Source of the DNA: Pseudomonas sp. dw_612
GTDB lineage: Bacteria; Pseudomonadota; Gammaproteobacteria; Pseudomonadales; Pseudomonadaceae
NCBI RefSeq assembly: GCF_018449725.1
Contig: NZ_JAAVVC010000010.1
Span: forward strand, 177,840 to 241,839
Direction of reading: 5' to 3'
DNA: 64,000 nt
Made by a program: the position numbers and the translations under genes. A model generated the notes under the pieces. It was not told the DNA's origin, did not search any database, and was given only the letters and a program-made list of their open reading frames with translations. Shown here one piece after another: positions 44,062-53,273 of this stretch. Within the stretch, counting starts at the first letter, position 1, and every line of letters begins with the position of its first letter.

Positions 44062-45546
44062 TTACCGACTAACCTTCCAAGCATCCCCCGCAGGCGCAGT
44101 CCCGTGGTCATACGGCTTGGCAATCAACATGTAGATCAACCCCAACCCAATCACAATGGCCGTACTCAACACCATCGCATAATTGATGTACCAAGCCGCA
44201 TCCGGCGTACGCGGCCAAGCCATGTTGATGATCGCGCCAACGCCATACACCAGAGCTCCGATATTCACCGGCAAACCCCACGCACCAAGAGTGAATTTGC
44301 CGCTCGGTTTCCAGCCTTTCATCCGTGCATACAACGCAGCCAACACGATCATCTGGAACGCCAGATAGATGCCGATCGCCGCGAAGCTGACGATGGTCGC
44401 CACCGCGTCTTGCAGGAAGAATCCGAGCACGATGATTAACGCTGGCAGGACACCCGACACAAACAGCGCCGCAACCGGCACTTGAGTCGTAGGAGAAATC
44501 TTCTTCAGCAGTGTGCTGCCAATGACCATTTCGTCCCGGGCGTAGGAATACAGCAGACGACTCGCCGCCGCTTGCAGGCTGATGACGCAGGAGATGAAGG
44601 AAATCATGACCACGCCCATCACCACTTTCGAGCCGACCGGGCCGAAGGCGTTGTTGAGGATGGTGGTGACGGGGTCTTTGTCGGTGCCGTTGATCACGGC
44701 TTGCATGTCCGGTACGGCGAGGATCAGGGCCAGGCAGGCGAACATGGCCGAGATGCCGCCGATGTAGATGGTCATGCGCATGGCGATCGGGATTTGCTTG
44801 CTCGGGTTCGGGGTTTCTTCGGCGACGTCGCCGCAGGCTTCGAAGCCGTAGTAGAGGAACATCCCGGCCAGCGAGGCGGTGAGGAAGGCTGGCAGGTAGG
44901 AGCCGTCGATGCGGATGTCGAAGGTGTTGAACAGCACGCTGATCGGTTGATGACGTTCGAAGATCAGCAGGTAGACGCCGACGATCACCGCGCCGATCAG
45001 CTCGCAGAGGAAGCCGAACATGGCGATCCGCGCCAGCACTTTGGTGCCGCTGAGGTTGACCAGGGTGGCGAACAACGTCAGGAACAGCGCGATGACGATG
45101 TTGGTGTTGTTGCTCGGTTCAAAACCCATCATCGCGGCCAGGTACGGACCGGCACCCACGGCAACCGCGGCGATGGTCACGCACAGGGCGATGGAGTAGA
45201 TCCAGCCGACCATCCACGCCCATTTTTTGCCGACCAGGCGGCGGGCCCACGGGTAGACGCCGCCGGAAATCGGGAATTGCGAGACCACTTCACCGAAGAT
45301 CAGGCACACCAGCAATTGGCCGCAACCGACCAGCAGATAGGCCCAGAACATCGGTGGCCCGCCGGCGGCGAGGCATAGGCCGAACAGGGTATAAACCCCT
45401 ACGACCGGCGAGAGGTAAGTGAAGCCCAGGGCGAAGTTTTCCCACAGGCTCATGCTGCGGTTGAAGTTCGAGGTGTAGCCCAGCTTGCGCAGTTGTTCGG
45501 CATCGCTGTCGGCAACGGCGGGGGAGAGTTCGGGTGATGCACTCAT
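44062..45546 (-). CDS. APC-family amino acid/polyamine permease
   Basis: This 494-residue inner-membrane protein has about twelve spans. The N-terminal LWENFALGFTYLSPVVGVYT and YYGFEACGDVAEETPNPSKQ (about residues 235-255) are typical of the APC superfamily, closest to GABA, choline or putrescine-type permeases. Next to a gamma-aminobutyraldehyde dehydrogenase-like gene, putrescine, GABA or another omega-amino compound is a sensible substrate guess. Length is normal. A palindrome of the GATCGCAGCC type separates it from the dehydrogenase gene upstream. Confidence 0.88.
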   Translation of the reverse strand: MSASPELSPAVADSDAEQLRKLGYTSNFNRSMSLWENFALGFTYLSPVVGVYTLFGLCLAAGGPPMFWAYLLVGCGQLLVCLIFGEVVSQFPISGGVYPWARRLVGKKWAWMVGWIYSIALCVTIAAVAVGAGPYLAAMMGFEPSNNTNIVIALFLTLFATLVNLSGTKVLARIAMFGFLCELIGAVIVGVYLLIFERHQPISVLFNTFDIRIDGSYLPAFLTASLAGMFLYYGFEACGDVAEETPNPSKQIPIAMRMTIYIGGISAMFACLALILAVPDMQAVINGTDKDPVTTILNNAFGPVGSKVVMGVVMISFISCVISLQAAASRLLYSYARDEMVIGSTLLKKISPTTQVPVAALFVSGVLPALIIVLGFFLQDAVATIVSFAAIGIYLAFQMIVLAALYARMKGWKPSGKFTLGAWGLPVNIGALVYGVGAIINMAWPRTPDAAWYINYAMVLSTAIVIGLGLIYMLIAKPYDHGTAPAGDAWKVSR

Positions 45547-45692
45547 GGTCTGTCAGCTCCGGAAAATCGGCAGATTTCGGATGTCCGAAACCGTGGCGGG
45601 GCCTTGGCGGCGCTGCCCGGGTCGGTGGTTATTGTTTTTGAATCGCGGTGAGGCCTTGTGGTAAATCGCCGACATCGTCCGTGTGTCTGCTG

Positions 45693-45793
45693 AAAAGATC
45701 GCAGCCTGCGGCAGCTCCTACACCAACCGCATACACCGCAGATTTCGTGCCTGATGCAACTCTTGTAGGAGCTGCCGAAGGCTGCGATCTTTT
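45693..45793. repeat. Intergenic palindrome (GATCGCAGCC type)
   Basis: AAAAGATCGCAGCCTGCGGC and its near-complement flank about 40 bases between the dehydrogenase gene end and the permease gene start, like the copy at 12821-12899. Confidence 0.88.
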
Positions 45794-45798
45794 CGCTT

Positions 45799-47223
45799 TT
45801 AATGCTTGAACATCACATGCCGAACGACGGTGTAGTCCTCCAGCCCATACATGGACATGTCCTTCCCGTAGCCGGACAATTTCTGACCGCCATGGGGCAT
45901 TTCGCTGACCAGCATGAAGTGCGTATTCACCCAAGTGCAGCCGTACTGCAAGCGTGCGGCCAGGCGATGGGCGCGACCGACGTCCGAGGTCCAGACCGAC
46001 GACGCAAGTCCGTAGTCCGAATCGTTGGCCCAGCCCAGCACCTGCGCTTCATCGTTAAACTTGGTCACCGATACCACCGGCCCAAACACCTCCCGACGCA
46101 CGATCTCGTCGTCCTGTTGCGCGTCAGCCAACACCGTCGGCTCAAAGAAGAAACCATTGCCGTCCACAGCCTTGCCGCCCGTGACCAAACGGATATGCGA
46201 TTGCGCCACGGCGCGCTCGACAAACCCGGCCACGCGGTCGCGATGTTGTGCGGTGATCAGCGGCCCCAACTCGGTCGCCGGGTCATCCTGCAAGCCGTAC
46301 TTGATGCTGCTGACCGCCGCGCCGAGTTTCTCGACGAATTTCTCGTAGATGCCTGCTTGCGCATAGATGCGGCACGCGGCGGTGCAATCCTGGCCGGCAT
46401 TGTAGAAACCGAAGGTGCGGATGCCTTCCACGGCGGCGTCGATGTCGGCGTCGTCGAAGATGATCACCGGAGCCTTGCCGCCCAGTTCCATGTGCATGCG
46501 TTTGACGCTGTCGGCGGTGCTGGAAATGATGTTGGCGCCAGTGGCGATGGAACCGGTCAGCGAGACCATCCGCACCTTGGGATGGGTCACCAATGGACTG
46601 CCCACCGTAGGACCACGGCCGAACACCAGATTAAGTACACCCGCCGGGAAGATTTCCGACGCCAGCTCAACCAGGCGCAACGCGGTCAGCGGAGTTTGTT
46701 CCGACGGCTTGAGCACCACGGTATTACCGGCGGCGAGGGCCGGGGCGATTTTCCAGGCGACCATCATCAGCGGGTAGTTCCACGGCGCGATGGAGGCGAT
46801 CACGCCCACCGGGTCGCGGCGGATCATCGAGGTGTGGCCGGCGAGGTATTCACCGCCCGCCGAACCGTTCATGCAACGGCTGGCGCCGGCGAAGAAACGG
46901 AACACGTCGGCAATCGCCGGAATCTCGTCGTTCAGCGCGGCGCTGTAGGGTTTGCCGCAGTTATCCGATTCCAGTTTGGCCAGCTCTTCGCCGTGGGCTT
47001 CGATCGCATCGGCGAGTTTGAGCAGCAGCAGCGAGCGTTCTTTCGGCGGGGTTTGCGACCAGGCTTCGAAGGCGTTGTCGGCGGCGCGCACGGCGGCATC
47101 GACCTGGGCTTCGCTGGCTTCGTTGATTTCTACCAGTACGCGACCCAAAGCAGGATTGAACACCGGTTGGGCGGGGCCGTCGCCGTCGATCAGTTGGCCG
47201 TTGATCAAGAGTTTGGTTTGCAT
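45799..47223 (-). CDS. Gamma-aminobutyraldehyde dehydrogenase-type ALDH, copy 1
   Basis: This 474-residue NAD-dependent aldehyde dehydrogenase resembles PatD/YdcW, which oxidises gamma-aminobutyraldehyde to GABA in putrescine breakdown. The NAD site IASIAPWNYPLMM, the general base in MELGGKAPVII and the catalytic nucleophile in NAGQDCTAACR (Cys280) are intact. I chose the ATG at 47223 (MQTKLLING); the frame opens 15 bases earlier. It shares the same layout with the second copy at 51684-53171, including the C-terminal NSHFMLVSEMPHGG-like segment (here NTHFMLVSEMPHGG). Confidence 0.9.
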   Translation of the reverse strand: MQTKLLINGQLIDGDGPAQPVFNPALGRVLVEINEASEAQVDAAVRAADNAFEAWSQTPPKERSLLLLKLADAIEAHGEELAKLESDNCGKPYSAALNDEIPAIADVFRFFAGASRCMNGSAGGEYLAGHTSMIRRDPVGVIASIAPWNYPLMMVAWKIAPALAAGNTVVLKPSEQTPLTALRLVELASEIFPAGVLNLVFGRGPTVGSPLVTHPKVRMVSLTGSIATGANIISSTADSVKRMHMELGGKAPVIIFDDADIDAAVEGIRTFGFYNAGQDCTAACRIYAQAGIYEKFVEKLGAAVSSIKYGLQDDPATELGPLITAQHRDRVAGFVERAVAQSHIRLVTGGKAVDGNGFFFEPTVLADAQQDDEIVRREVFGPVVSVTKFNDEAQVLGWANDSDYGLASSVWTSDVGRAHRLAARLQYGCTWVNTHFMLVSEMPHGGQKLSGYGKDMSMYGLEDYTVVRHVMFKH

Positions 47224-47272
47224 GGTTTGTGTCCTCATTGCAGCTTTTATTGTTCTGTCGGAACCGGATCAA

Positions 47273-47362
47273 TGTGGGAGCGGGCTTGCTCGCGAAGGGG
47301 CCATTACATTCAACATCGATGTTGGCTGAACCACCGCTTTCGCGAGCAAGCCCGCTCCCACA
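47273..47362. repeat. Inverted REP pair
   Basis: TGTGGGAGCGGGCTTGCTCG and its complement flank a 45-base spacer, between the first dehydrogenase gene and the ABC permease gene. Confidence 0.9.
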
Positions 47363-47398
47363 TGGGGTCCGTATTCCACAGTGAGTAGTCGTTTTCAG

Positions 47399-48226
47399 TT
47401 ATTTCCCGCCACTACCCGCCACACTTTCACCACCCCGCGTCAGGTAATACGCCCCCAGAATCGGCAGCATGGTCACCATCATCACCAGCATCGCGACGAC
47501 GTTGGTCACTGGCACGTCCCGTGGGCGGCTGAGCTGGTTGAGCAGCCACAGCGGCAGGGTGCGTTCATGGCCGGCGGTGAAGGTGGTGACGATGATTTCA
47601 TCGAACGACAGCGCAAACGCGAGCATGCCGCCGGCCAGCAACGCCGAGCCGAGGTTCGGCAGGACGATGTAGCGAAAGGTCTGCCAGCCGTCGGCGCCGA
47701 GGTCCATCGAAGCTTCGATCAAACTGTGGGAGGTTCGGCGCAAGCGGGCGATGACGTTGTTGTAGACGATCACCACGCAGAAGGTCGCATGGCCGACGAT
47801 GATGGTGAACATCCCCGGCTCGATGCCCAACGTCTTGAAGGTCGCCAGCAGCGCGATCCCGGTGATGATCCCCGGCAGCGCGATCGGCAGGATCAGCATC
47901 AGCGAGATGCCTTGCTTGCCGAAGAACTCCCGGCGGTACAACGCCGCCGACGCGAGGGTGCCGAGGACCATGGCGATCAGCGTCGCGATGGCGGCGATTT
48001 CGGCCGAGAGCTTGATCGCTTCCAGCACATCGGGCCGCGAGAACGCCACGCTGAACCACTTCAGGGTGAAACCCTTGGGCGGGAAGCTGAACGCCGCGTC
48101 TTCGGTGTTGAAGGCGTAGAGGAAGATGATCAGGATCGGGAAGTGCAGAAACACCAACCCGCCCCAGGCTGCGATTTTCAGGCCCAGAGACGCTTGATCG
48201 CCTTGTTTCACGGGTTTAGAGCGCAT
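47399..48226 (-). CDS. ABC importer permease, PotC/YdcV type
   Basis: This 275-residue inner-membrane protein has six spans and the permease EAA loop (SLIEASMDLGADGWQTFRYI followed by VLPNLGSALLAG). The closest layout is PotC/YdcV of spermidine/putrescine importers. Its start overlaps the end of the PotB-like gene by 11 bases. It is the last of four ABC genes here (binding protein, ATPase, PotB-like, PotC-like), all leftward. Confidence 0.92.
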   Translation of the reverse strand: MRSKPVKQGDQASLGLKIAAWGGLVFLHFPILIIFLYAFNTEDAAFSFPPKGFTLKWFSVAFSRPDVLEAIKLSAEIAAIATLIAMVLGTLASAALYRREFFGKQGISLMLILPIALPGIITGIALLATFKTLGIEPGMFTIIVGHATFCVVIVYNNVIARLRRTSHSLIEASMDLGADGWQTFRYIVLPNLGSALLAGGMLAFALSFDEIIVTTFTAGHERTLPLWLLNQLSRPRDVPVTNVVAMLVMMVTMLPILGAYYLTRGGESVAGSGGK

Positions 48227-49163
48227 CGAAGGCCCCCAGTCGTTTGACGATGGTCAGGTAAACGGCGATCAACACAATCGGCACCAGCGTGAACGCGGCG
48301 GCCATCGGCATATTGCCAATCGCACCCTGCTGCGCATAAACCATGCTGCCGACGAAGTACCCCGGCGGCCCCACCAGTTGCGGCACGATGAAGTCGCCCA
48401 GGGTCAGCGAGAAGGTGAAGATCGAACCGGCGGCGATGCCCGGAATCGATAGCGGCAAAATCACCTGCATAAAGGTCTGGCGCGGCTTGGCCCCAAGGTC
48501 CGCCGAGGCTTGCAGCAGCGACGGCGGCAAGCGTTCCAGCGAAGCCTGGATCGGCAGGATCATGAACGGCAGCCAGATGTAGACGAACACCATGAAGCGC
48601 CCCAGGTGCGAGGTCGACAAGGTGCTGCCACCCACGCCGGGAATCCCGAGTATGAATTGCAGAATCGGCTCCAGCCCCAAGTGCTGAACGAACCACTGCG
48701 CCACGCCGCCCTTGGCCAGCAGCAAGGTCCAGGCGTAGGCCTTGACGATGTAACTGGCCCACATCGGCAACATCACGGCGATGTAGAAAAATGCCTTGGT
48801 CTTGCCGCTGGTGTAGCGCGCCATGTAGTAGGCAATCGGGAACGCGACGATGGCGCTGGCGATCGACACGACAATCGCCATGCTCAGGGTGCGCAGGATG
48901 ATGTCGAAGTTCGACGGCTGGAACAGCGCGGCAAAGTTCGCCAGGGTCAGGTCGGGGGTGACCGCCATGGTGAAGTCGTCGAAGGTGTAAAAACCCTGCC
49001 ACAACAGCACCAGCAGTGAGCCGAGATAAATCGCGCCGAACCACAGCAACGGTGGCACCAGCAACAGCGCCAGGTAAAAATTCGGCCGGCGATACAGCAG
49101 ATTGGAAAACCGCCGCAACGGCGAACCGCTGGCCGGGGTTTGAGAAATTGCCAAGGCGTTCAT
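48216..49163 (-). CDS. ABC importer permease, PotB/YdcU type
   Basis: This 315-residue protein has about six or seven spans and an EAA loop (LLQASADLGAKPRQTFMQVI followed by LPLSIPGIAAG). It pairs with the PotC-like permease. I chose the ATG at 49163 (MNALAISQTP); it starts one base after the ATPase stop. The long cytoplasmic N-terminus and GYFVGSMVYAQQ near the end fit PotB/YdcU. Confidence 0.92.
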   Translation of the reverse strand: MNALAISQTPASGSPLRRFSNLLYRRPNFYLALLLVPPLLWFGAIYLGSLLVLLWQGFYTFDDFTMAVTPDLTLANFAALFQPSNFDIILRTLSMAIVVSIASAIVAFPIAYYMARYTSGKTKAFFYIAVMLPMWASYIVKAYAWTLLLAKGGVAQWFVQHLGLEPILQFILGIPGVGGSTLSTSHLGRFMVFVYIWLPFMILPIQASLERLPPSLLQASADLGAKPRQTFMQVILPLSIPGIAAGSIFTFSLTLGDFIVPQLVGPPGYFVGSMVYAQQGAIGNMPMAAAFTLVPIVLIAVYLTIVKRLGAFDAL

Positions 49164-49164
49164 C

Positions 49165-50202
49165 TCAAACCCCGCCTGCAACAGTGTCGTGCAACGGAAT
49201 CATGGCTTCACGAGCCCAGCGCGCGCTGATGCGTTGCCCTGTCTGGTGCTGGGCGCTGGTGTCCAGCCACTGCACGTTGGCCTGGCTGATGTTCAGCACC
49301 TGGCCGTTTTCCAGTTTCACTTCATAACGGGTGGCGCTGCCCTGGTACTGAATGTCGTGGAGCAAGCCGCTGACTTCGATCTCATGACTCGCGAGCGGGC
49401 CTTCGGCAAAACGCACGTGTTCCGGGCGAATCGAAAACGGCTGCGGATTGCCGCTCAACTGCTGCGCCAGATCACCGCGAATCACGTTGGAGGTGCCGAC
49501 GAATTCGGCGACGAACGTGGTCGCCGGTTTCATGTACAGGTTGCGCGGGGTGTCGACCTGTTCGATGCGACCCTTGTTGAACACGGCCACGCGGTCGGAC
49601 ATCGACAGCGCTTCAGTTTGGTCGTGGGTGACGAAAATGAAGGTGATACCGAGTTGACGTTGCAGCTTCTTCAACTCGCTTTGCATCTGTTCGCGCAGCT
49701 TCAGATCGAGGGCACCAAGGGGTTCGTCGAGCAGCAACACGCGAGGGCGATTGACCAAGGCGCGAGCCAGGGCCACACGTTGGCGTTGGCCGCCGGAAAG
49801 CTGCACCGGTTTGCGCTCGCCGTAGCCACCGAGGGCGACCATGTCGAGGGCTTCTTCGGCGCGTTTCAGGCGTTCGGCCTTGCCGACGCCTTTGACTTTC
49901 AATCCGTAGGCGACGTTGTCGCGAACGTTCATGTGCGGGAACAGCGCGTAATCCTGGAACACGGTGTTCACGTCACGCTGATACGGCGGCAGCCCGGCGG
50001 CTTCCTCGCCGTGAATACGGATCGAGCCGGTGCTCGGTTGTTCGAACCCGGCGATCAGGCGCAGGCACGTGGTTTTGCCCGAGCCGGAAGGGCCGAGCAT
50101 GGAAAAGAACTCGCCGTCCTGGATATCGATGGAAACCCGGTCAACGGCCTTCACCTCGCCGAACTGCCGGGAAACGTTGGTGAACTGGACTGCAAGCGTC
50201 AT
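49165..50202 (-). CDS. ABC importer ATPase, PotA/YdcT type
   Basis: This 345-residue protein powers the importer. Walker A GPSGSGKTTCLRLIAG, signature LSGGQRQRVALARAL, Walker B RVLLLDEPLGALDLKLREQM and the switch histidine in FIFVTHDQTEAL are intact, and a TOBE domain fills the C-terminus (from about residue 270). I chose the ATG at 50202 (MTLAVQFTNVSRQFG); the frame is open to 50382 only because it crosses a repeat. The next permease gene starts one base after its stop. Confidence 0.94.
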   Translation of the reverse strand: MTLAVQFTNVSRQFGEVKAVDRVSIDIQDGEFFSMLGPSGSGKTTCLRLIAGFEQPSTGSIRIHGEEAAGLPPYQRDVNTVFQDYALFPHMNVRDNVAYGLKVKGVGKAERLKRAEEALDMVALGGYGERKPVQLSGGQRQRVALARALVNRPRVLLLDEPLGALDLKLREQMQSELKKLQRQLGITFIFVTHDQTEALSMSDRVAVFNKGRIEQVDTPRNLYMKPATTFVAEFVGTSNVIRGDLAQQLSGNPQPFSIRPEHVRFAEGPLASHEIEVSGLLHDIQYQGSATRYEVKLENGQVLNISQANVQWLDTSAQHQTGQRISARWAREAMIPLHDTVAGGV

Positions 50203-50296
50203 GGTGCGGTGCTCCGAAAAGGCGAGGGTCGTCGCAGCGGCCCTGCCTGGACTTCTGGAAAAACTGAATCGTTTCGATGTACTCGGCCTGCTCTTA

Positions 50297-50429
50297 GCTC
50301 CCTCTCCCTCCGGGAGAGGGCGGGGGGTGAGGGCTGCGATTTTGGCCCTTATCCAAAATTTCGAGGCAGCCTCAAAAGCCACCCCTCACCCCAGCCCTCT
50401 CCCCAGAGGGGAGAGGGGGAAAGGGAGCG
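50297..50429. repeat. CCCTCTCCC-type inverted repeat
   Basis: CCCTCTCCCTCCGGGAGAGG and a right arm CACCCCAGCCCTCTCCCCAG with its own AGAGGGGAGAGGGG complement, related to the ends of the 15651-15987 element. It lies between the binding-protein gene and the ATPase gene, inside the importer operon. Confidence 0.8.
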
Positions 50430-50449
50430 GACCGAGTCGTGTCCGAGGG

Positions 50450-51601
50450 TTATCTGCCGCCCATAATCGCGATGTAATCCTGGGTCCAGCGGCTATACGG
50501 CACGAACTTGCCGCCTTCAGCCTGCGGGGTTTTCCAGAAAGCGATCTTGTCGAACTGGTCGAAGCCATTGGTCTTGCACCCCTCGGCGCCGAGCAATTCA
50601 CTGCCGGTGCACGCCGCCGGCACCGCTGGCAACGAGCCGAACCACGCCGCCACGTCACCCTGGACTTTCGGTTGCAGCGACCAATCCATCCACTTGTAGG
50701 CGCAGTTCGGATGCTTGGCCTCGGCGTGCAACATGGTCGTATCGGCCCAACCGGTGGCGCCTTCTTTCGGGATGGTCGAGGCGATCGGCTGTTTCTCGTT
50801 GATCAGGCCGTTGACCTGATACGGCCAGGCGCTGGACGCGGCCACGCCTTCGTTTTTGAAGTCACTCATCTGCACGGTGGTGTCGTGCCAGTAGCGGTGA
50901 ATCAACGGCTGCTGGGCGCGCAACAGATCGAGCACGGCTTTGTACTGCGCTTCGGTCAGTTGATACGGGTCTTTGATGCCGAGTTCAGGTTTGGTGCTCT
51001 TCAGGTACAGCGCCGCGTCGGCGATGTAGATCGGGCCGTCATACGCCTGCACGCGCCCCTTGTTGGCCTTGCCGTCCGGCAGGTTTTGCGCGTCGAACAC
51101 CACGCCCCAACTGGTCGGCGCAGTCTTGAACACGTTGGTGTTGTACATCAGCACGTTCGGGCCCCACTGGTACGGGGTGCCGAAAGTCTGCTTGTTGACC
51201 ACGTACCAGGGCGCATCTTTCAAACGCGGATCGAGGCTTTTCCAGTTCGGGATCAACGCAGTATTGATCGGCTGCACCCGCTTGCCGACGATCAGACGCA
51301 ACGAGGCATCGCCCGACGCGGTGACCAGGTCGTACCCGCCCTTGGCCATCAGGCTGACCATTTCATCGGAGGTCGCGGCGGTTTTCACATTGACCTTGCA
51401 GCCGGTTTCCTTCTCGAAACCGGTCACCCAGTCGTAGGCTTTGTCGCTCTCGCCACGTTCGATGTAGCCGGGCCAGGCCACGATATCCAGCTGACCTTCG
51501 CCGGCGCCGACGGCTTTCAGCGGTTCGGCGGCCTGGATACTGGCACTGGCGAGCAATGCAGTGGTGATTGCACTGAGCAGTGCGGTCTTGTGCACGAACA
51601 T
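50450..51601 (-). CDS. ABC importer periplasmic binding protein, PotD/YdcS type
   Basis: This 383-residue protein has a signal peptide (residues 1-24, ending ASIQA) and a PotD-like binding fold: VAWPGYIERGESDKAYDWVT, DEMVSLMAKGGYDLVTASGD, FGTPYQWGPNVLMYNTNVFK and HPNCAYKWMDWSLQPKVQGD. It should deliver polyamine or a related cation to the permeases. Two cysteine residues in CTGSELLGAEGC near the C-terminus may form a disulfide. It is the first gene of the importer unit and lies downstream of the second dehydrogenase gene (82 bases), in the same direction. Confidence 0.93.
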   Translation of the reverse strand: MFVHKTALLSAITTALLASASIQAAEPLKAVGAGEGQLDIVAWPGYIERGESDKAYDWVTGFEKETGCKVNVKTAATSDEMVSLMAKGGYDLVTASGDASLRLIVGKRVQPINTALIPNWKSLDPRLKDAPWYVVNKQTFGTPYQWGPNVLMYNTNVFKTAPTSWGVVFDAQNLPDGKANKGRVQAYDGPIYIADAALYLKSTKPELGIKDPYQLTEAQYKAVLDLLRAQQPLIHRYWHDTTVQMSDFKNEGVAASSAWPYQVNGLINEKQPIASTIPKEGATGWADTTMLHAEAKHPNCAYKWMDWSLQPKVQGDVAAWFGSLPAVPAACTGSELLGAEGCKTNGFDQFDKIAFWKTPQAEGGKFVPYSRWTQDYIAIMGGR

Positions 51602-51683
51602 GGGGATTCCCTCTTCTTTAATTATGGTCGGGGCAGTTGTGAACGTGGTGAAGCATGCCGTTGGCGGCTTGTTATTAGCGTAG

Positions 51684-53171
51684 TCAGAGATGCTGGCCGT
51701 GGCGGGCCATGATGTGGCGCACCACGCTGTAGTCCTGAAGCGAATCGCTGGATAAGTCTTTGCCGTAGCCCGAACGTTTCAGGCCGCCATGGGGCATTTC
51801 GCTGACCAGCATGAAATGGCTGTTGATCCAGGTGCAGCCGTACTGCAAGCGCGCCGCGACCTGCATCGCTTTGTCGAGGTTTTGGGTCCAGACCGACGAG
51901 GCGAGGCCGTATTCCGAATCATTGGCCCAGTCCACGGCTTGCGCGAGTTCATCGAAACGGGTCACGGTGACCACCGGTCCGAACACTTCGCGCTGGACGA
52001 TCTCATCGCTCTGTTTGCAACCGGCCAGCAACGTCGGCTGGTAGTAGAAACCGGCGCCGGAATGCACCGCCGCGCCGGTGACGCGTTCAATGTGCGGCTG
52101 GCCGAGGGCGCGCTCGACAAAACTGGCCACGCGGTCGCGCTGGCGGGTGCTGATCAGCGGACCAATCTCGTTGTCGGCGTCGCGCTTGCCGGCGAAACGC
52201 AGGCTGCTGACCGCTGCGCCGAGTTCCGCCACCAAACGGTCGTGAATCCCGGCCTGTGCATAAATCCGGCACGCAGCGGTGCAATCCTGACCGGCGTTGT
52301 AATAGCCGTAGGTGCGCACGCCATCGACCACCGCTTGAATGTCCGCGTCGTTGCACACGATCACCGGGGCTTTGCCGCCGAGTTCGAGGTGGGTGCGCTT
52401 CAGGGTTTTTGCTGCGGCTTGCAGGATTTTTTGCCCGGTGACGATATCGCCGGTCAGCGACACCATGCGGATTTTCGGGTGGCTGACCAAATGGCTGCCA
52501 ACCCCTTCACCGCCCCCGCAGATGATGTTGATCACCCCGCGTGGCAGGATTTCCGCCAGCGCGGGGGCCAACGCGAGGATCGACAGCGGCGTGTGTTCGG
52601 ACGGCTTGAATACGAGGGTGTTGCCGGCGGCCAGGGCCGGGGCGATTTTCCACGCGGCCATCATGATCGGGTAGTTCCACGGCGCGATGGACGCGACGAC
52701 CCCGATCGGATCGCGCCGCACCATGCTGGTGTAACCCGGCAAGTATTCGCCGCTGAGCTGGCCGGTCTGGCAGCGCACGGCGCCGGCGAAGAAACGGAAC
52801 ACATCCACCGTGGCGCTCAAATCATCCTGACGGGCCAGGTGCAACGGCTTGCCACAGTTCAGGGATTCGAGGCGAGCGAGCAGGTCGGCGTTTTTTTCGA
52901 TGGCGTTGGCGATGTCCAGCAACAAGTTCGAACGTTGCTGCGGCGTGGTCCGCGACCAATCGGCAAAGGCACGGTGGGCGGCGAGGGTCGCGGCTTCCAC
53001 TTGCTCGGTGCTGGCTTCGGCGATGTGGGTCAGCACTTCCCCGGTGGCGGGGTTGAGGATCGGCTCGACAAAGCCCTGGCCCGCGACCAATTCGCCATCG
53101 ATCAACAACGCGGTGAACAACGGGGTCTGCGCGCCAGCCATTTTTCGGGTTCTCTTTTCTTGTGTGGCCAT
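51684..53171 (-). CDS. Gamma-aminobutyraldehyde dehydrogenase-type ALDH, copy 2
   Basis: This 495-residue dehydrogenase has the same signatures as copy 1: IASIAPWNYPIMMAAWKIAP, HLELGGKAPVIVCNDADIQA, YNAGQDCTAACRIYAQ and the ending NSHFMLVSEMPHGGLKRSGY. GGGAG lies four bases ahead of the ATG at 53171; a second in-frame ATG at 53141 is possible. The two copies bracket the ABC importer, one on each side, which suggests different aldehydes from two substrates or duplication followed by divergence. A LysR gene lies 103 bases upstream, on the same strand. Confidence 0.9.
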   Translation of the reverse strand: MATQEKRTRKMAGAQTPLFTALLIDGELVAGQGFVEPILNPATGEVLTHIAEASTEQVEAATLAAHRAFADWSRTTPQQRSNLLLDIANAIEKNADLLARLESLNCGKPLHLARQDDLSATVDVFRFFAGAVRCQTGQLSGEYLPGYTSMVRRDPIGVVASIAPWNYPIMMAAWKIAPALAAGNTLVFKPSEHTPLSILALAPALAEILPRGVINIICGGGEGVGSHLVSHPKIRMVSLTGDIVTGQKILQAAAKTLKRTHLELGGKAPVIVCNDADIQAVVDGVRTYGYYNAGQDCTAACRIYAQAGIHDRLVAELGAAVSSLRFAGKRDADNEIGPLISTRQRDRVASFVERALGQPHIERVTGAAVHSGAGFYYQPTLLAGCKQSDEIVQREVFGPVVTVTRFDELAQAVDWANDSEYGLASSVWTQNLDKAMQVAARLQYGCTWINSHFMLVSEMPHGGLKRSGYGKDLSSDSLQDYSVVRHIMARHGQHL

Positions 53172-53273
53172 GATGCTCCCAGTGACTGGAGCCCGGCCGT
53201 CTTATAAAGATGTAACAAGACTAGTGCGCGGGCCCGAGGTCGACAAATTCTTAATACTGAAGGTGGCGTTCGA

